From JAVBNW01 sp031551255 (GTDB lineage Bacteria; Bacillota; Clostridia; Christensenellales; UBA1750): a stretch of DNA of 51,362 nucleotides. This document shows, piece by piece, positions 36,285 to 43,353 of the stretch. Position numbers and translations under genes: made by a program. Positions within the stretch are counted from its first letter, which is position 1; each line of letters begins with the position of its first letter. Below the pieces are notes generated by a model, which was not told the DNA's origin, searched no databases, and saw only the letters and a list, made by a program, of their open reading frames with translations. Location of the stretch: contig JAVBNW010000114.1 of NCBI GenBank assembly GCA_031551255.1, forward strand, positions 1-51,362, given 5' to 3'.

Positions 36285-37031
36285 ATGGATCAGGTGAATT
36301 TCGCAAGGCTGCCCCTCGAAGGGGCGTATAACGTGCGGGAGCTTGGCGGCTACCCCTGCGGCGGCGGATGCACGAAGTGGCGCGCCTTCCTGCGCGCCGA
36401 CGATTTGGGACGCCTTACGCAACGCGACATAGAGCTTTTGATGGCTTACGGCCTTGTCGCGGTAATCGATTTGCGCAGCGCGTCGGAGCTTAGGGCCCTG
36501 CCCGACCCGTTTGCGCAGGATTCTAGGGTTTTGTATATCAACATTCCGCTGATGAACGAAGACGTCAACCCAAACCCCGATTTGATGAAAACATCGGAGC
36601 GCATAGACCGCCCCGGGTATCTGATCGACGCGTATCAAGAAATGCTCGTTTCATCCAAGCCCGCTATAAAGCGCATTTTCGAGTTCATTGCCGGGCAAAA
36701 GCCGGGCTGCGTTTTATACCACTGCGCCGGCGGCAAGGATAGGACCGGAGTCCTCTCCGCGCTGCTTCTGGGCGTCGCCGGGGTCGGCGATGCGGACATA
36801 CTGGCCAACTATTCGGTAACATACACGTATCTTCGCCAAAACAAAGAAATGATGAAGCTTTCGGGCACTTACCCGCCAAGCGTCATGTACTCGCTCGTCG
36901 AATATATGGAGCCCGCGCTGGAGATGATTCGCGCGCAACACGGCGGCTTTGAGAACTATCTGCTTTCTACAGGGTTAAGCGCCAAAACCGTCGACGAGGT
37001 AAAACAGCGCATGGTATGCGTCGCGCCGTAG
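36285..37031 (+). CDS. Tyrosine-phosphatase-like protein in the Phn-type operon
   Basis: This 248-residue protein has a protein-tyrosine-phosphatase fold. The catalytic loop C-x5-R is intact (YHCAGGKDRTGVLS), a general-acid loop is likely further upstream, and the N-terminus has NVRELGGY and RADDLGRLT, as in bacterial PTP-like phosphatases. No signal peptide is present, so it acts in the cytoplasm. It starts 14 bp after the last permease gene, with GAGGTG upstream. Members of this class remove phosphate from phosphotyrosine, inositol phosphates or other small esters. I infer that the import substrate may be an organophosphate ester, whose phosphate it releases. Confidence 0.85.
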   Translation: MDQVNFARLPLEGAYNVRELGGYPCGGGCTKWRAFLRADDLGRLTQRDIELLMAYGLVAVIDLRSASELRALPDPFAQDSRVLYINIPLMNEDVNPNPDLMKTSERIDRPGYLIDAYQEMLVSSKPAIKRIFEFIAGQKPGCVLYHCAGGKDRTGVLSALLLGVAGVGDADILANYSVTYTYLRQNKEMMKLSGTYPPSVMYSLVEYMEPALEMIRAQHGGFENYLLSTGLSAKTVDEVKQRMVCVAP

Positions 37032-37066
37032 GTTCGATGAGCGGTCAAAGGCGTTGGGTTTCTACG

Positions 37067-37098
37067 AATAGGGCGGCGGATGTGCTTGCCCTATTTTT
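37067..37098 (+). terminator. Rho-independent terminator of the Phn-type operon
   Basis: AATAGGGC and GCCCTATT form an 8 bp stem with a 13 nt loop, followed directly by a run of T. It lies 36 bp after the phosphatase stop. Confidence 0.75.
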
Positions 37099-37176
37099 CG
37101 TTGCCGGGGATAAACTGCAAAACCGGGCACGCCTGCGGCTGGGCAAGTTTTCTTTTCGCTTCGCTGAAAAAAGGCC

Positions 37177-37207
37177 TTGACTATAACGTTGCGTTATAGT
37201 TTATACT
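37177..37207 (+). promoter_or_regulatory. MerR-type promoter with operator
   Basis: TTGACT (37177-37182) and TATACT (37202-37207) are 19 bp apart, the overlong spacer on which MerR-family activators act by twisting DNA. The spacer contains the perfect inverted repeat ACTATAAC-GTTGC-GTTATAGT (37180-37200), which is the expected operator. The regulator gene lies directly downstream, so it is autoregulated. Confidence 0.88.
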
Positions 37208-37230
37208 CCATTCGAAAGGGGGAAAGCGCC

Positions 37231-38001
37231 GTGAACATCCATGAAATCGCCCGTGCGGCGGGAATATCCGTGCGAACGCTGCACCATTACGACGCAATCG
37301 GCCTTCTTCGGCCCAACGACCGCTTGGATAACGGCTACCGGTCGTACGCGCGCGAGGATGCCGAACGCCTGCAGCAGATACTGTTCTATCGCGAGCTAGG
37401 GTTTTCGCTCGCCGCCATCCGCAGTATGCTCAGCGCACCGGATTTCGACCGCGCGGCCGCGCTGCGCGCGCAGGCGGAGGAAATGGAGCGGCTAGCCGGA
37501 AGGTACCGCCGGCTCGCCAAGCTGGCGCGCGAAACCCTTACTCATCTTGAAGGAGGCATCGCCATGAGCGAAAAAGACATGCTTGCGGGCTTCGACTACG
37601 AGAGCATGATGGAGCACCAGAAAAAACACGAGGGTGAAGCCGAGCAGCGCTGGGGAAATACCGAAGCATACCGACAGTCCGCAAGTCGCGCGAAGCGCTA
37701 CCGCAAAGAAGACTGGGAGCGCATCGGCGCGCGGCAGGAAGAAAACCTGCGCGATTTGATTGCCTGCTACCGCGGCGGGGAACCGCACGATGGCCCCCGC
37801 GCCGCGGCGGTATGCGCCAAGGCGCAAAGCATCATCAGCGAAAACTTTTACGATTGCACGGACGAGATTTTTTCGGGCCTGGGTGAAATGTACGTGGCCG
37901 ACGAGAGGTTCACCGCTTACTACGACAAGCACGAGCCCGGCCTCGCCGCGTACTATAGCCGCGCGATTCAAAGCTACTGCGCGCACAAGGCGAAAGAATA
38001 G
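37231..38001 (+). CDS. MerR-family regulator with TipAS drug-sensing domain
   Basis: This 256-residue protein has an N-terminal MerR winged helix (NIHEIARAAGISVRTLHHYD), a dimerisation coiled coil (about 75-110), and a C-terminal TipAS-like domain (residues about 120-256; QRWGNTEAYRQSASRAKRYR; FTAYYDKHEPGLAAYYSRAI). TipAS domains bind thiopeptide-like antibiotics and other ligands. GTG at 37231 follows AAAGGGGGA; the longer reading from 37177 begins inside the promoter. No transporter or modifying gene follows, so it may control itself and distant genes. Confidence 0.9.
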   Translation: MNIHEIARAAGISVRTLHHYDAIGLLRPNDRLDNGYRSYAREDAERLQQILFYRELGFSLAAIRSMLSAPDFDRAAALRAQAEEMERLAGRYRRLAKLARETLTHLEGGIAMSEKDMLAGFDYESMMEHQKKHEGEAEQRWGNTEAYRQSASRAKRYRKEDWERIGARQEENLRDLIACYRGGEPHDGPRAAAVCAKAQSIISENFYDCTDEIFSGLGEMYVADERFTAYYDKHEPGLAAYYSRAIQSYCAHKAKE

Positions 38002-38178
38002 TGTTGATAAGCTTGAAAGGCGCACAACATGAGCGAGGGTCTTTCGCGCCGCAAGGCTAAGGATGCGCAAGTGCCACTCGGCGCGCCAAAGCCGACAAGG
38101 CTGCAGCGCGGAAAATAAGCCGCTTAGGCGCGGGGGCTTTGAACTTCTTCGAGTGTAACCCTCCGCGCAGGCAGATGT

Positions 38179-38215
38179 CGGACGCCCTCGAGAGAAGCTC
38201 TCCCGAGGGCGTCCG
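38179..38215. terminator. Bidirectional hairpin between MerR and PstS-like genes
   Basis: CGGACGCCCTCG pairs perfectly with CGAGGGCGTCCG (12 bp), with AGAG/CTCT extending into the loop. It lies between the ends of two convergent genes and could terminate both, although T-runs are weak. The rest of 38002-38235 shows no supported gene. Confidence 0.6.
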
Positions 38216-38235
38216 GCTATTTCGCAGCAAAGGGG

Positions 38236-39405
38236 CTATCGCACCGGAGTATATCCGGTCTTTTCCACCAGCGTCTGCCCTTGTGCGGAAAGGATCCAAT
38301 CGATGAGCGTTTGCACGTTTTCATTGCCTGTGCCCGCGGTAACGGCATAGAATTCCGCGGCATACGGATAGCTGGAGTTGGCCACGTTTTCCCGTGTCGG
38401 CGCAATGCCGTCGATGGACAAAAGTTCGATCTCGTCATTTTTCACCATCTCAGTCGCAAAAAACAAGAAGGAATAGCCGATCGCGTTGCGATAATTCCTG
38501 TAGGCCGACACCTCTTGGATGATGCCCCCCATGCCGGTCGCGACATCCTCGCTGGGCGGGGTCATCAACGGCGTATCGCCCATGATCTTTTGCAGCATCG
38601 TCTGGCTGCCGGAATTTTGCGGGCGCTGAAACGCCCGGATCGCCGCGTTGTCGCCGCCAACTTCCTTCCAGTTCACGGCGTTGCCTGCGTAGATGCTGCG
38701 GATATCCCGCGCGGAAAGGTTGTTTACCGGGTTTTTCGCGTTGACGAAAAATACAAAGGCCTCTTTGCCGATGGGGGTAAGGCTCAGTTCTAGGCCGTTC
38801 TCCTTGGCCCATTGCGATTGCTCCTTGGAAGGGCCAGCCACAAAAATGACATCCGCTTCCCCGCCGATCAGCCTTTGATAGGCTCCGACGGTGTTCGTGC
38901 ACACCACGAAGTCGCCCTCTTTATCGATCGAGGCGCTATACTCCCCCTCGGGGTATGTCGCGCGCGCGAAGGCGGAGTAGAGCGGGTAGAGCGCGGTCGC
39001 GCCGTCCAGCTTAGGCAGATCGCCCTCCAGCCTGAGCGCGGACGGCCCGTCCAGTGAAGCCGCCATGGTATTTTCGGCAAACGGCTCGTACAGCTTAAGG
39101 TTTACGCCCTGCTCGTTCACCTGGGGTATGCCCTCGTGATAGGCGTCGTACATCGCAACCCCGCCGATGCTCAGGGACATAAGACCTATGATCGCGGCAA
39201 GCGCGACGAGCCTCGTCTTAAGCCGAAACCATTTCCACAAGCAAGCGAGCAAAAACAACAGCAAAGCGATGCCGCCCAGCGGAACCAATATTTGATGAAA
39301 ATAGCTCCCGCCCGAAAACGCGGCGATCAGCCAAAGCAGCAGTATGCCATAGGCGAAGGCGACCGCGGCAACCACGCTGAGCACGATTTTTCCTACGAGC
39401 TTCAT
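38236..39405 (-). CDS. Membrane-anchored PstS-like substrate-binding protein
   Basis: This 389-residue protein has three hydrophobic N-terminal segments (residues about 5-32, 38-58 and 68-88), followed by a PstS-type binding domain: LDGATALYPLYSAFARATYP, GGEADVIFVAGPSKEQ, and RPQNSGSQTMLQKIMG with the S-G-S/T phosphate-loop pattern. PstS proteins bind phosphate for high-affinity uptake but are normally secreted or lipid-anchored. Here a multi-helix anchor replaces the signal, and no pstC, pstA or pstB gene is nearby. It may be a sensor or a stand-alone scavenger. Start ATG at 39405 follows GGGGGG. Confidence 0.82.
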   Translation of the reverse strand: MKLVGKIVLSVVAAVAFAYGILLLWLIAAFSGGSYFHQILVPLGGIALLLFLLACLWKWFRLKTRLVALAAIIGLMSLSIGGVAMYDAYHEGIPQVNEQGVNLKLYEPFAENTMAASLDGPSALRLEGDLPKLDGATALYPLYSAFARATYPEGEYSASIDKEGDFVVCTNTVGAYQRLIGGEADVIFVAGPSKEQSQWAKENGLELSLTPIGKEAFVFFVNAKNPVNNLSARDIRSIYAGNAVNWKEVGGDNAAIRAFQRPQNSGSQTMLQKIMGDTPLMTPPSEDVATGMGGIIQEVSAYRNYRNAIGYSFLFFATEMVKNDEIELLSIDGIAPTRENVANSSYPYAAEFYAVTAGTGNENVQTLIDWILSAQGQTLVEKTGYTPVR

Positions 39406-39499
39406 ATTTTATACGAACCCCCCTTTACAGTGCGAGAAATATAAACGAGCAATTATTTCGCTCCCGCAAGAAGGACGGTGTTTCTTCGCCGTACAGCGC

Positions 39500-39901
39500 T
39501 CACGCCTCGCCCGCCAAACGCACGGCCTCGGCCACCGCCTCCGCGGGGGATTTGAGCGCGGCCCCCGCCAGCGTCACCCCGCAGCGCGAAAGCGGTATGA
39601 GGATTTTGCGCGCCTCGCTCTCGGTCACCGCGCGGGCGACCCCCGGCGTCACCTCGCCCAGCATCGCGCCCGCGAGCGCTACGCCCAAGGGGGCCAAAAT
39701 AGCCTTGGCCCTGCGCGCGAGGAGCTTGACGGGATATTCACCCGTCGCCCCCTCGTTAGCGCCCGCCCTGAGCATCGCGGCGGTCGCCGCCGCGTTGAGC
39801 CCTACCGCGCAAATCTCAGCGCCCGGATATTTCGCCCTGAGCCCCTCCACCAGCGCGCGGCCGATGCCGCCGCCCTGTCCGTCGATCACCAAATAGTCCA
39901 T
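39500..39901 (-). CDS. DUF3842 family protein
   Basis: This 133-residue protein has a nucleotide-binding-like start (MDYLVIDGQGGGIGRALVEG), then LNAAATAAMLRAGANEGATGE, LGVALAGAMLGEVTP and ARKILIPLSRCGVTLAGA. This is the pattern of DUF3842, a small family of unknown function in Bacillota. It lies 15 bp after the GNAT gene in the same direction. No catalytic residue is known. Presence of DUF3842 supports the Clostridia assignment. Confidence 0.85.
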   Translation of the reverse strand: MDYLVIDGQGGGIGRALVEGLRAKYPGAEICAVGLNAAATAAMLRAGANEGATGEYPVKLLARRAKAILAPLGVALAGAMLGEVTPGVARAVTESEARKILIPLSRCGVTLAGAALKSPAEAVAEAVRLAGEA

Positions 39902-39916
39902 GCGCGCCCCTTCCCC

Positions 39917-40477
39917 CTATGCCTTGCCCTCATGCTCAATTGTCCGTTCATATAGGTGGTATTCCCCGTTGATCCTTTCGCAATCGGAAAAATGCCGGTA
40001 TGCCGTTTCCACAAAGCGCATGCCGCACTTGCGCATGACCGCGCCGCTGGCCGGGTTGTCCGCATGATGGCGCGTGTGGATTCTCTTGGCGCCGATGCTT
40101 GCAAAGGCGTACGTGAGCACGGCCCCGAGCGCCTCCGTCGCAACGCCCTTGCCCCAATAGGCGCGGCTCACCAAATAGTGCACCGACGCGCTTTGCGCGA
40201 CATGGTCGATTTCCGTAAGATAAATATAGCCGATCGCCTGCATGTTTTGTCGAAAGACGATCGCCCATTGGTATGTATCCGGATCGTCATATTGCGCAAT
40301 CCATCCCCGCAAAAGCGCCTTCGTCTCCTCGATACCCTTGTGAGGCTCCCAGCTCCAAAACCGGCTGGCCTCGGGGTCGGTCACCCAATTGCGAAACATA
40401 TCCTGCGCGTCGGTAATTTCATACCGCCTCAGGATGAGGCGGCCGGTCTTAATGGCCTTTGTTCCTATGCTTTGCAT
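39917..40477 (-). CDS. RimJ/RimL-type GNAT acetyltransferase
   Basis: This 186-residue protein begins with the typical TGRLILRRYEITDAQDMFRN segment and has the acetyl-CoA loop region (RAYWGKGVATEALGAVLTYA) and RIHTRHHADNPASGAVMRKC with GMRFVETAYR. It belongs to the acetyltransferase_3 branch, whose members modify N-termini or small amines. It is followed closely by DUF3842. No context points to a substrate. Confidence 0.88.
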   Translation of the reverse strand: MQSIGTKAIKTGRLILRRYEITDAQDMFRNWVTDPEASRFWSWEPHKGIEETKALLRGWIAQYDDPDTYQWAIVFRQNMQAIGYIYLTEIDHVAQSASVHYLVSRAYWGKGVATEALGAVLTYAFASIGAKRIHTRHHADNPASGAVMRKCGMRFVETAYRHFSDCERINGEYHLYERTIEHEGKA

Positions 40478-40543
40478 CGCAAACCGCCCCTTCCATAGAC
40501 GCTTTTCTTCGTATACGGGTTTCGATGCCTCCGGCTGATGAAG

Positions 40544-41332
40544 CTACCCGCCCAGCACGGCCAGCACCGCCATCGCCCAAAATCCGGCTAAAAACCCATA
40601 GGTAGCGGCATGGCCTTCGCCCTCGGCCTGCGATTCGGGCACCAGCTCCTCCACGACGATGAAGATCATCGCGCCCGCAGCAACCGCCAGCATGATCGGC
40701 AGCACGACGCCACCCAGCGCAGCTAACAGCTGCGTGCCGAAAAGGCCGATCAGCGCGGCGGCGGGCTCGGCAAAAGAGGCTAATATGCCAAAGTTGCGGA
40801 TCTTTTTAGGGTCCATGCCCGCCTGGCGCATCGGCAGCACCACCGCCATGCCTTCGGGAAAGTTTTGCAGCGCGAGTCCGATGCCGAACACCGCCGCCAG
40901 CCACAGAGACATGCCGCCCGGTGCAAGCGCCGCGCCCAGCACGATGCCCAGCGCGAGCCCCTCGGGAATGTTGTGAAGCGCCACCGCCATTACCAGCAGC
41001 ATCGGGCGGCTTAGGCGCGTAGGCCTGCCCTCCGGCTCGCTCTCGCCCGGATGTTGGTGGGGTAACAGCTTGTCCAGCAGCAGCATGCCCGCGCAGCCCA
41101 ACAAAAAGCCCAGCGTCACCAGCGCCGCGCCCCTGATGGTATGGCCCGCCTCGTCAAAAGCCGGCACGATCAGCGACCAAACCGACGATGCGAGCATCAC
41201 CCCCGCCGCGAAGCCCAACAAAGCGCCTTGGCGCTTCTTCGTGCCGCGGCGGAGCTTGAGCGCGAGCATGGAGCCCGAAAAGGTGGCTACCCAGGGAACC
41301 ACCATTAACAATATAAGCAGCAAAACTTTCAT
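40544..41332 (-). CDS. ZIP-family metal transporter
   Basis: This 262-residue protein has eight predicted membrane segments. The metal-site motifs are intact: HNIPEGLALG in helix 4 and NFPEGMAVVLP in helix 5. A short His-containing loop (HQHPGESEPEG) lies between helices 3 and 4, as is usual for ZIP proteins. They import Zn and other divalent metals down the gradient. ATG at 41332 follows GAGGTG; the longer reading from 41377 is unlikely. The structured repeat D lies just upstream. Confidence 0.9.
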   Translation of the reverse strand: MKVLLLILLMVVPWVATFSGSMLALKLRRGTKKRQGALLGFAAGVMLASSVWSLIVPAFDEAGHTIRGAALVTLGFLLGCAGMLLLDKLLPHQHPGESEPEGRPTRLSRPMLLVMAVALHNIPEGLALGIVLGAALAPGGMSLWLAAVFGIGLALQNFPEGMAVVLPMRQAGMDPKKIRNFGILASFAEPAAALIGLFGTQLLAALGGVVLPIMLAVAAGAMIFIVVEELVPESQAEGEGHAATYGFLAGFWAMAVLAVLGG

Positions 41333-41411
41333 AACCAACACCTCGTCGGTTTGCACTCCGCTCCTAAATCCCACCAAACTGCGGTATGGCGGGATTTTTT
41401 GCGCTACGCGA

Positions 41412-41582
41412 AACCTCCTCTTCTCAAAGAAACTGAGGTTTCTTTGAGATTGAGAAGAACGAAGAACCGTGCGCCCCCGTTTCTTTCCTCGTCGTTCTTC
41501 TTGATCCTCAAAAACGCCTCAGCGATTTTGAGGAAGAGGAGGAGCGACGGAGTGAACGAGCTTTCGTGCCGCAGCACGAAAG
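41412..41582 (-). repeat. Structured repeat D, copy 2 (kissing-loop, multi-stem element)
   Basis: The outer stem CCTCCTCTT (41414-41422) pairs perfectly with AAGAGGAGG (41534-41542). Inside it lie hairpin 1 (41422-41449, 12 bp) with loop hexamer CTGAGG, a 14 bp stem ATTGAGAAGAACGA/TCGTTCTTCTTGAT (41449-41462 with 41492-41505) and hairpin 2 (41505-41534) with loop CCTCAG. A third hairpin, CTTTCGTGC-CGCA-GCACGAAAG (41561-41582), follows. The loops match copy 1 exactly while stems differ in a paired way. The strand is tentative. The surrounding 41333-41623 holds no supported gene. Confidence 0.7.
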
Positions 41583-41623
41583 TGGGCGATACGCAGTCCG
41601 CGGCGACGAGCGCTACCGCGCTT

Positions 41624-42394
41624 TTATGGACAAGGAAGTTTGCCTACCAAAAAGCGGAGCCGGACGTAGTCGGCCGTCCAGCGCCCATCCTGATATAGCG
41701 CCGGCCGCAGTGCCTCTTCGGTAGCGCTAAGCACATCTTCCCGCTCGTTTTCCTTCAGTGGTTCAAGGCTTTTCGCGCGGAACATCGCATACCAGTTGCG
41801 CAGGCCCTCCCGCGCGCCCGACAGCGGCGTGGGCCGCTCGATCTTTTCGATCAGCCGAATAGAAAACCCGGCACCCTCCAGCAGGGTCGCATAGGCGGCC
41901 GGGGAGGGGAAGTAGTTCTGTTCCCTAAGCGCAAGCCCGCGGGCGCCGAGTGCGCCGCGAAGCGCGGCGTCCACCCGCTCTACGTTGCCCGCCCCGCCCA
42001 TTTCGGCGGCGAAGCGCCCGCCGGGCTTAAGCGCCCGAAAAAGGCCGTTTAACGCGTCCGGCTGCCGATCCTGTGCAATCCAGTGCAGCACGGCGTTGGA
42101 AAACACCGCGTCAAACCGCGCCTCGTAGGCAAGAGAGGTAAGATCCCGACAGTGGAACTCCACCTTAGGATGCGCGGCGCGCGCGGACAGAATCATATCC
42201 TCGGACGCGTCAACGCCTACAACCCGCGCGCCCGATTCGGCGATGCGCGCGGTGAGCTCTCCGGTGCCGCAGCCCGCGTCGAGAATACCCTCGCCTCTTT
42301 GAGGCGCCAACAGCGAAAACACATCTCCGGCGCGCTCGTAGACAAACGTGTGCGCATGGCGATATAGCCCGGCATCCCAGCGCATATCCGTCAC
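41624..42394 (-). CDS. SAM-dependent methyltransferase
   Basis: This 256-residue class I methyltransferase has the SAM-binding motif ILDAGCGTGELTARIAES, acidic ribose contact VVGVDASEDMI, and motif FDAVFSNAVLHWI, which recalls trans-aconitate methyltransferase-like enzymes. GTG at 42394 lies 4 bp after the stop of the preceding gene, with GGAGGT 6 nt upstream; the longer frame from 42526 overlaps that gene and is a shadow. The substrate is unknown. Confidence 0.85.
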   Translation of the reverse strand: MTDMRWDAGLYRHAHTFVYERAGDVFSLLAPQRGEGILDAGCGTGELTARIAESGARVVGVDASEDMILSARAAHPKVEFHCRDLTSLAYEARFDAVFSNAVLHWIAQDRQPDALNGLFRALKPGGRFAAEMGGAGNVERVDAALRGALGARGLALREQNYFPSPAAYATLLEGAGFSIRLIEKIERPTPLSGAREGLRNWYAMFRAKSLEPLKENEREDVLSATEEALRPALYQDGRWTADYVRLRFLVGKLPCP

Positions 42395-42398
42395 GGCG

Positions 42399-42878
42399 CT
42401 ACCTCCGGGCCTTGCCGGTGATCCTCGTGGGCGTAAGCTTCCACACGGCGGTGTGGGAAAACGCCTTGGCGATGTTCTCGTCGGCTTTGTCCATGTGCGC
42501 GGGCAGGTATTTGTGACACAGCGCATACAGCGCGCTGCGCTTTTCCCCGTCGTCCGTCACCTCAATCACGCTTCCGGATACGATCGCGCTTTGGTAGTTC
42601 GTAGTAAAGCTCCCGCTATACAGCGCCTTTACGTCCGATACTACGGTAAATGTCGCCCGTGGGTCGCGCCGCATACAGTCGGCCTTGTAGCCCTCGTACG
42701 CGCAGTGGAAGTAGACCGCGCCGGCCGTATAGATGTAGGATAGCGGCACGCCGTAGGGTTCCCCGCCGTCGCCGTTCAACGACAATATGCCATACTCTGC
42801 TCCACGCAGCACCGCCTCGGCATCCGCCGCGCCAAGCTCCCTGTCCTTGCGGCGCATCGGCCTTCCCGCCTCGCTCAT
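42399..42878 (-). CDS. Pyridoxamine 5'-phosphate oxidase-like (NimA-type) flavoprotein
   Basis: This protein of about 159 residues has the split-barrel flavin-binding fold: MRRKDRELGAADAEAVLRGA, YGILSLNGDGGEPYGVPLSY, IYFHCA-type segment (AVYFHCAYEGYKADCMRR) and ATFTVV. Such proteins bind FMN, F420 or haem; the NimA branch includes 5-nitroimidazole reductases. The ATG at 42878 has GGGAGGG 7 nt upstream and is preferred to the ORF start at 42920. It is translationally close to the methyltransferase gene. Confidence 0.85.
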   Translation of the reverse strand: MSEAGRPMRRKDRELGAADAEAVLRGAEYGILSLNGDGGEPYGVPLSYIYTAGAVYFHCAYEGYKADCMRRDPRATFTVVSDVKALYSGSFTTNYQSAIVSGSVIEVTDDGEKRSALYALCHKYLPAHMDKADENIAKAFSHTAVWKLTPTRITGKARR

Positions 42879-42984
42879 GCGCATTCCCTCCCGCCATTTT
42901 CTTTTGCAACACAATTCCACAAACGATCATAACACGCCCGCCGAACGCGGCGCAAGGCCGGCATGTGATCCTATTTTCTCCCGC

Positions 42985-43013
42985 TTGACACGCCTTCCCC
43001 GCCGTGGTATAGT
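42985..43013 (+). promoter_or_regulatory. Strong sigma-A promoter before the ABC-2 operon
   Basis: TTGACA (42985-42990) and TATAGT (43008-43013) are exactly 17 bp apart, near consensus. The first gene begins at 43354, leaving a leader of about 330 nt that contains several hairpins. Confidence 0.8.
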
Positions 43014-43015
43014 GC

Positions 43016-43091
43016 AATTCCGCGACATTTTGCGGAAATTTAACAACCCGGTTTCTCATATCACGGCGGCGGGCAAGGTCCCTCCGCCGCC
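43016..43091 (+). promoter_or_regulatory. Structured 5' leader hairpins
   Basis: AATTCCGC-GACATTTT-GCGGAA lies immediately after the promoter, and GGCGGCGG pairs with CCGCCGCC at 43065-43091. The hairpin repeat C follows. No T-run is visible after these stems. I cannot match the leader to a known riboswitch; it may be attenuating or only a result of repeat insertion. Confidence 0.4.
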
Positions 43092-43115
43092 ACTTGCGCA
43101 CCCCATTTGCAATGA

Positions 43116-43218
43116 TGCATGCCGGATGGCACAGCGAGAAATGAAAATCAAGCGGATGCCATCCGGCATCGCCCTTGCTCCGGCCTTGCGTTTTACCCTG
43201 CTTTGCAGGTGTTTTGTA
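43116..43218 (+). repeat. Dispersed hairpin repeat C, copy 2
   Basis: ATGCCGGATGGCA at 43119 and TGCCATCCGGCAT 25 nt later form a perfect 13 bp stem, followed by CGCCCTTGCTCCGGCCTTGC. About 90% of the unit matches the reverse complement of 27212-27314. It lies within the leader of the ABC-2 operon. Confidence 0.7.
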
Positions 43219-43353
43219 GCAACGATTCGAAAGTAGGTGATGCCTTCCTACGGGAATACTTGAAGGACTTAGGGCCTCTTGAAATTTACATTAGCATCCT
43301 TTCCAAGATATCGCGGGCCTGAATCCGCGATGATCCACAACGAGGAGGTACGC

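Noticed and set aside
38236..39405. Complete phosphate uptake (Pst) operon
   Set aside because: Only a PstS-like gene is present; no pstC, pstA, pstB or phoU gene is adjacent.
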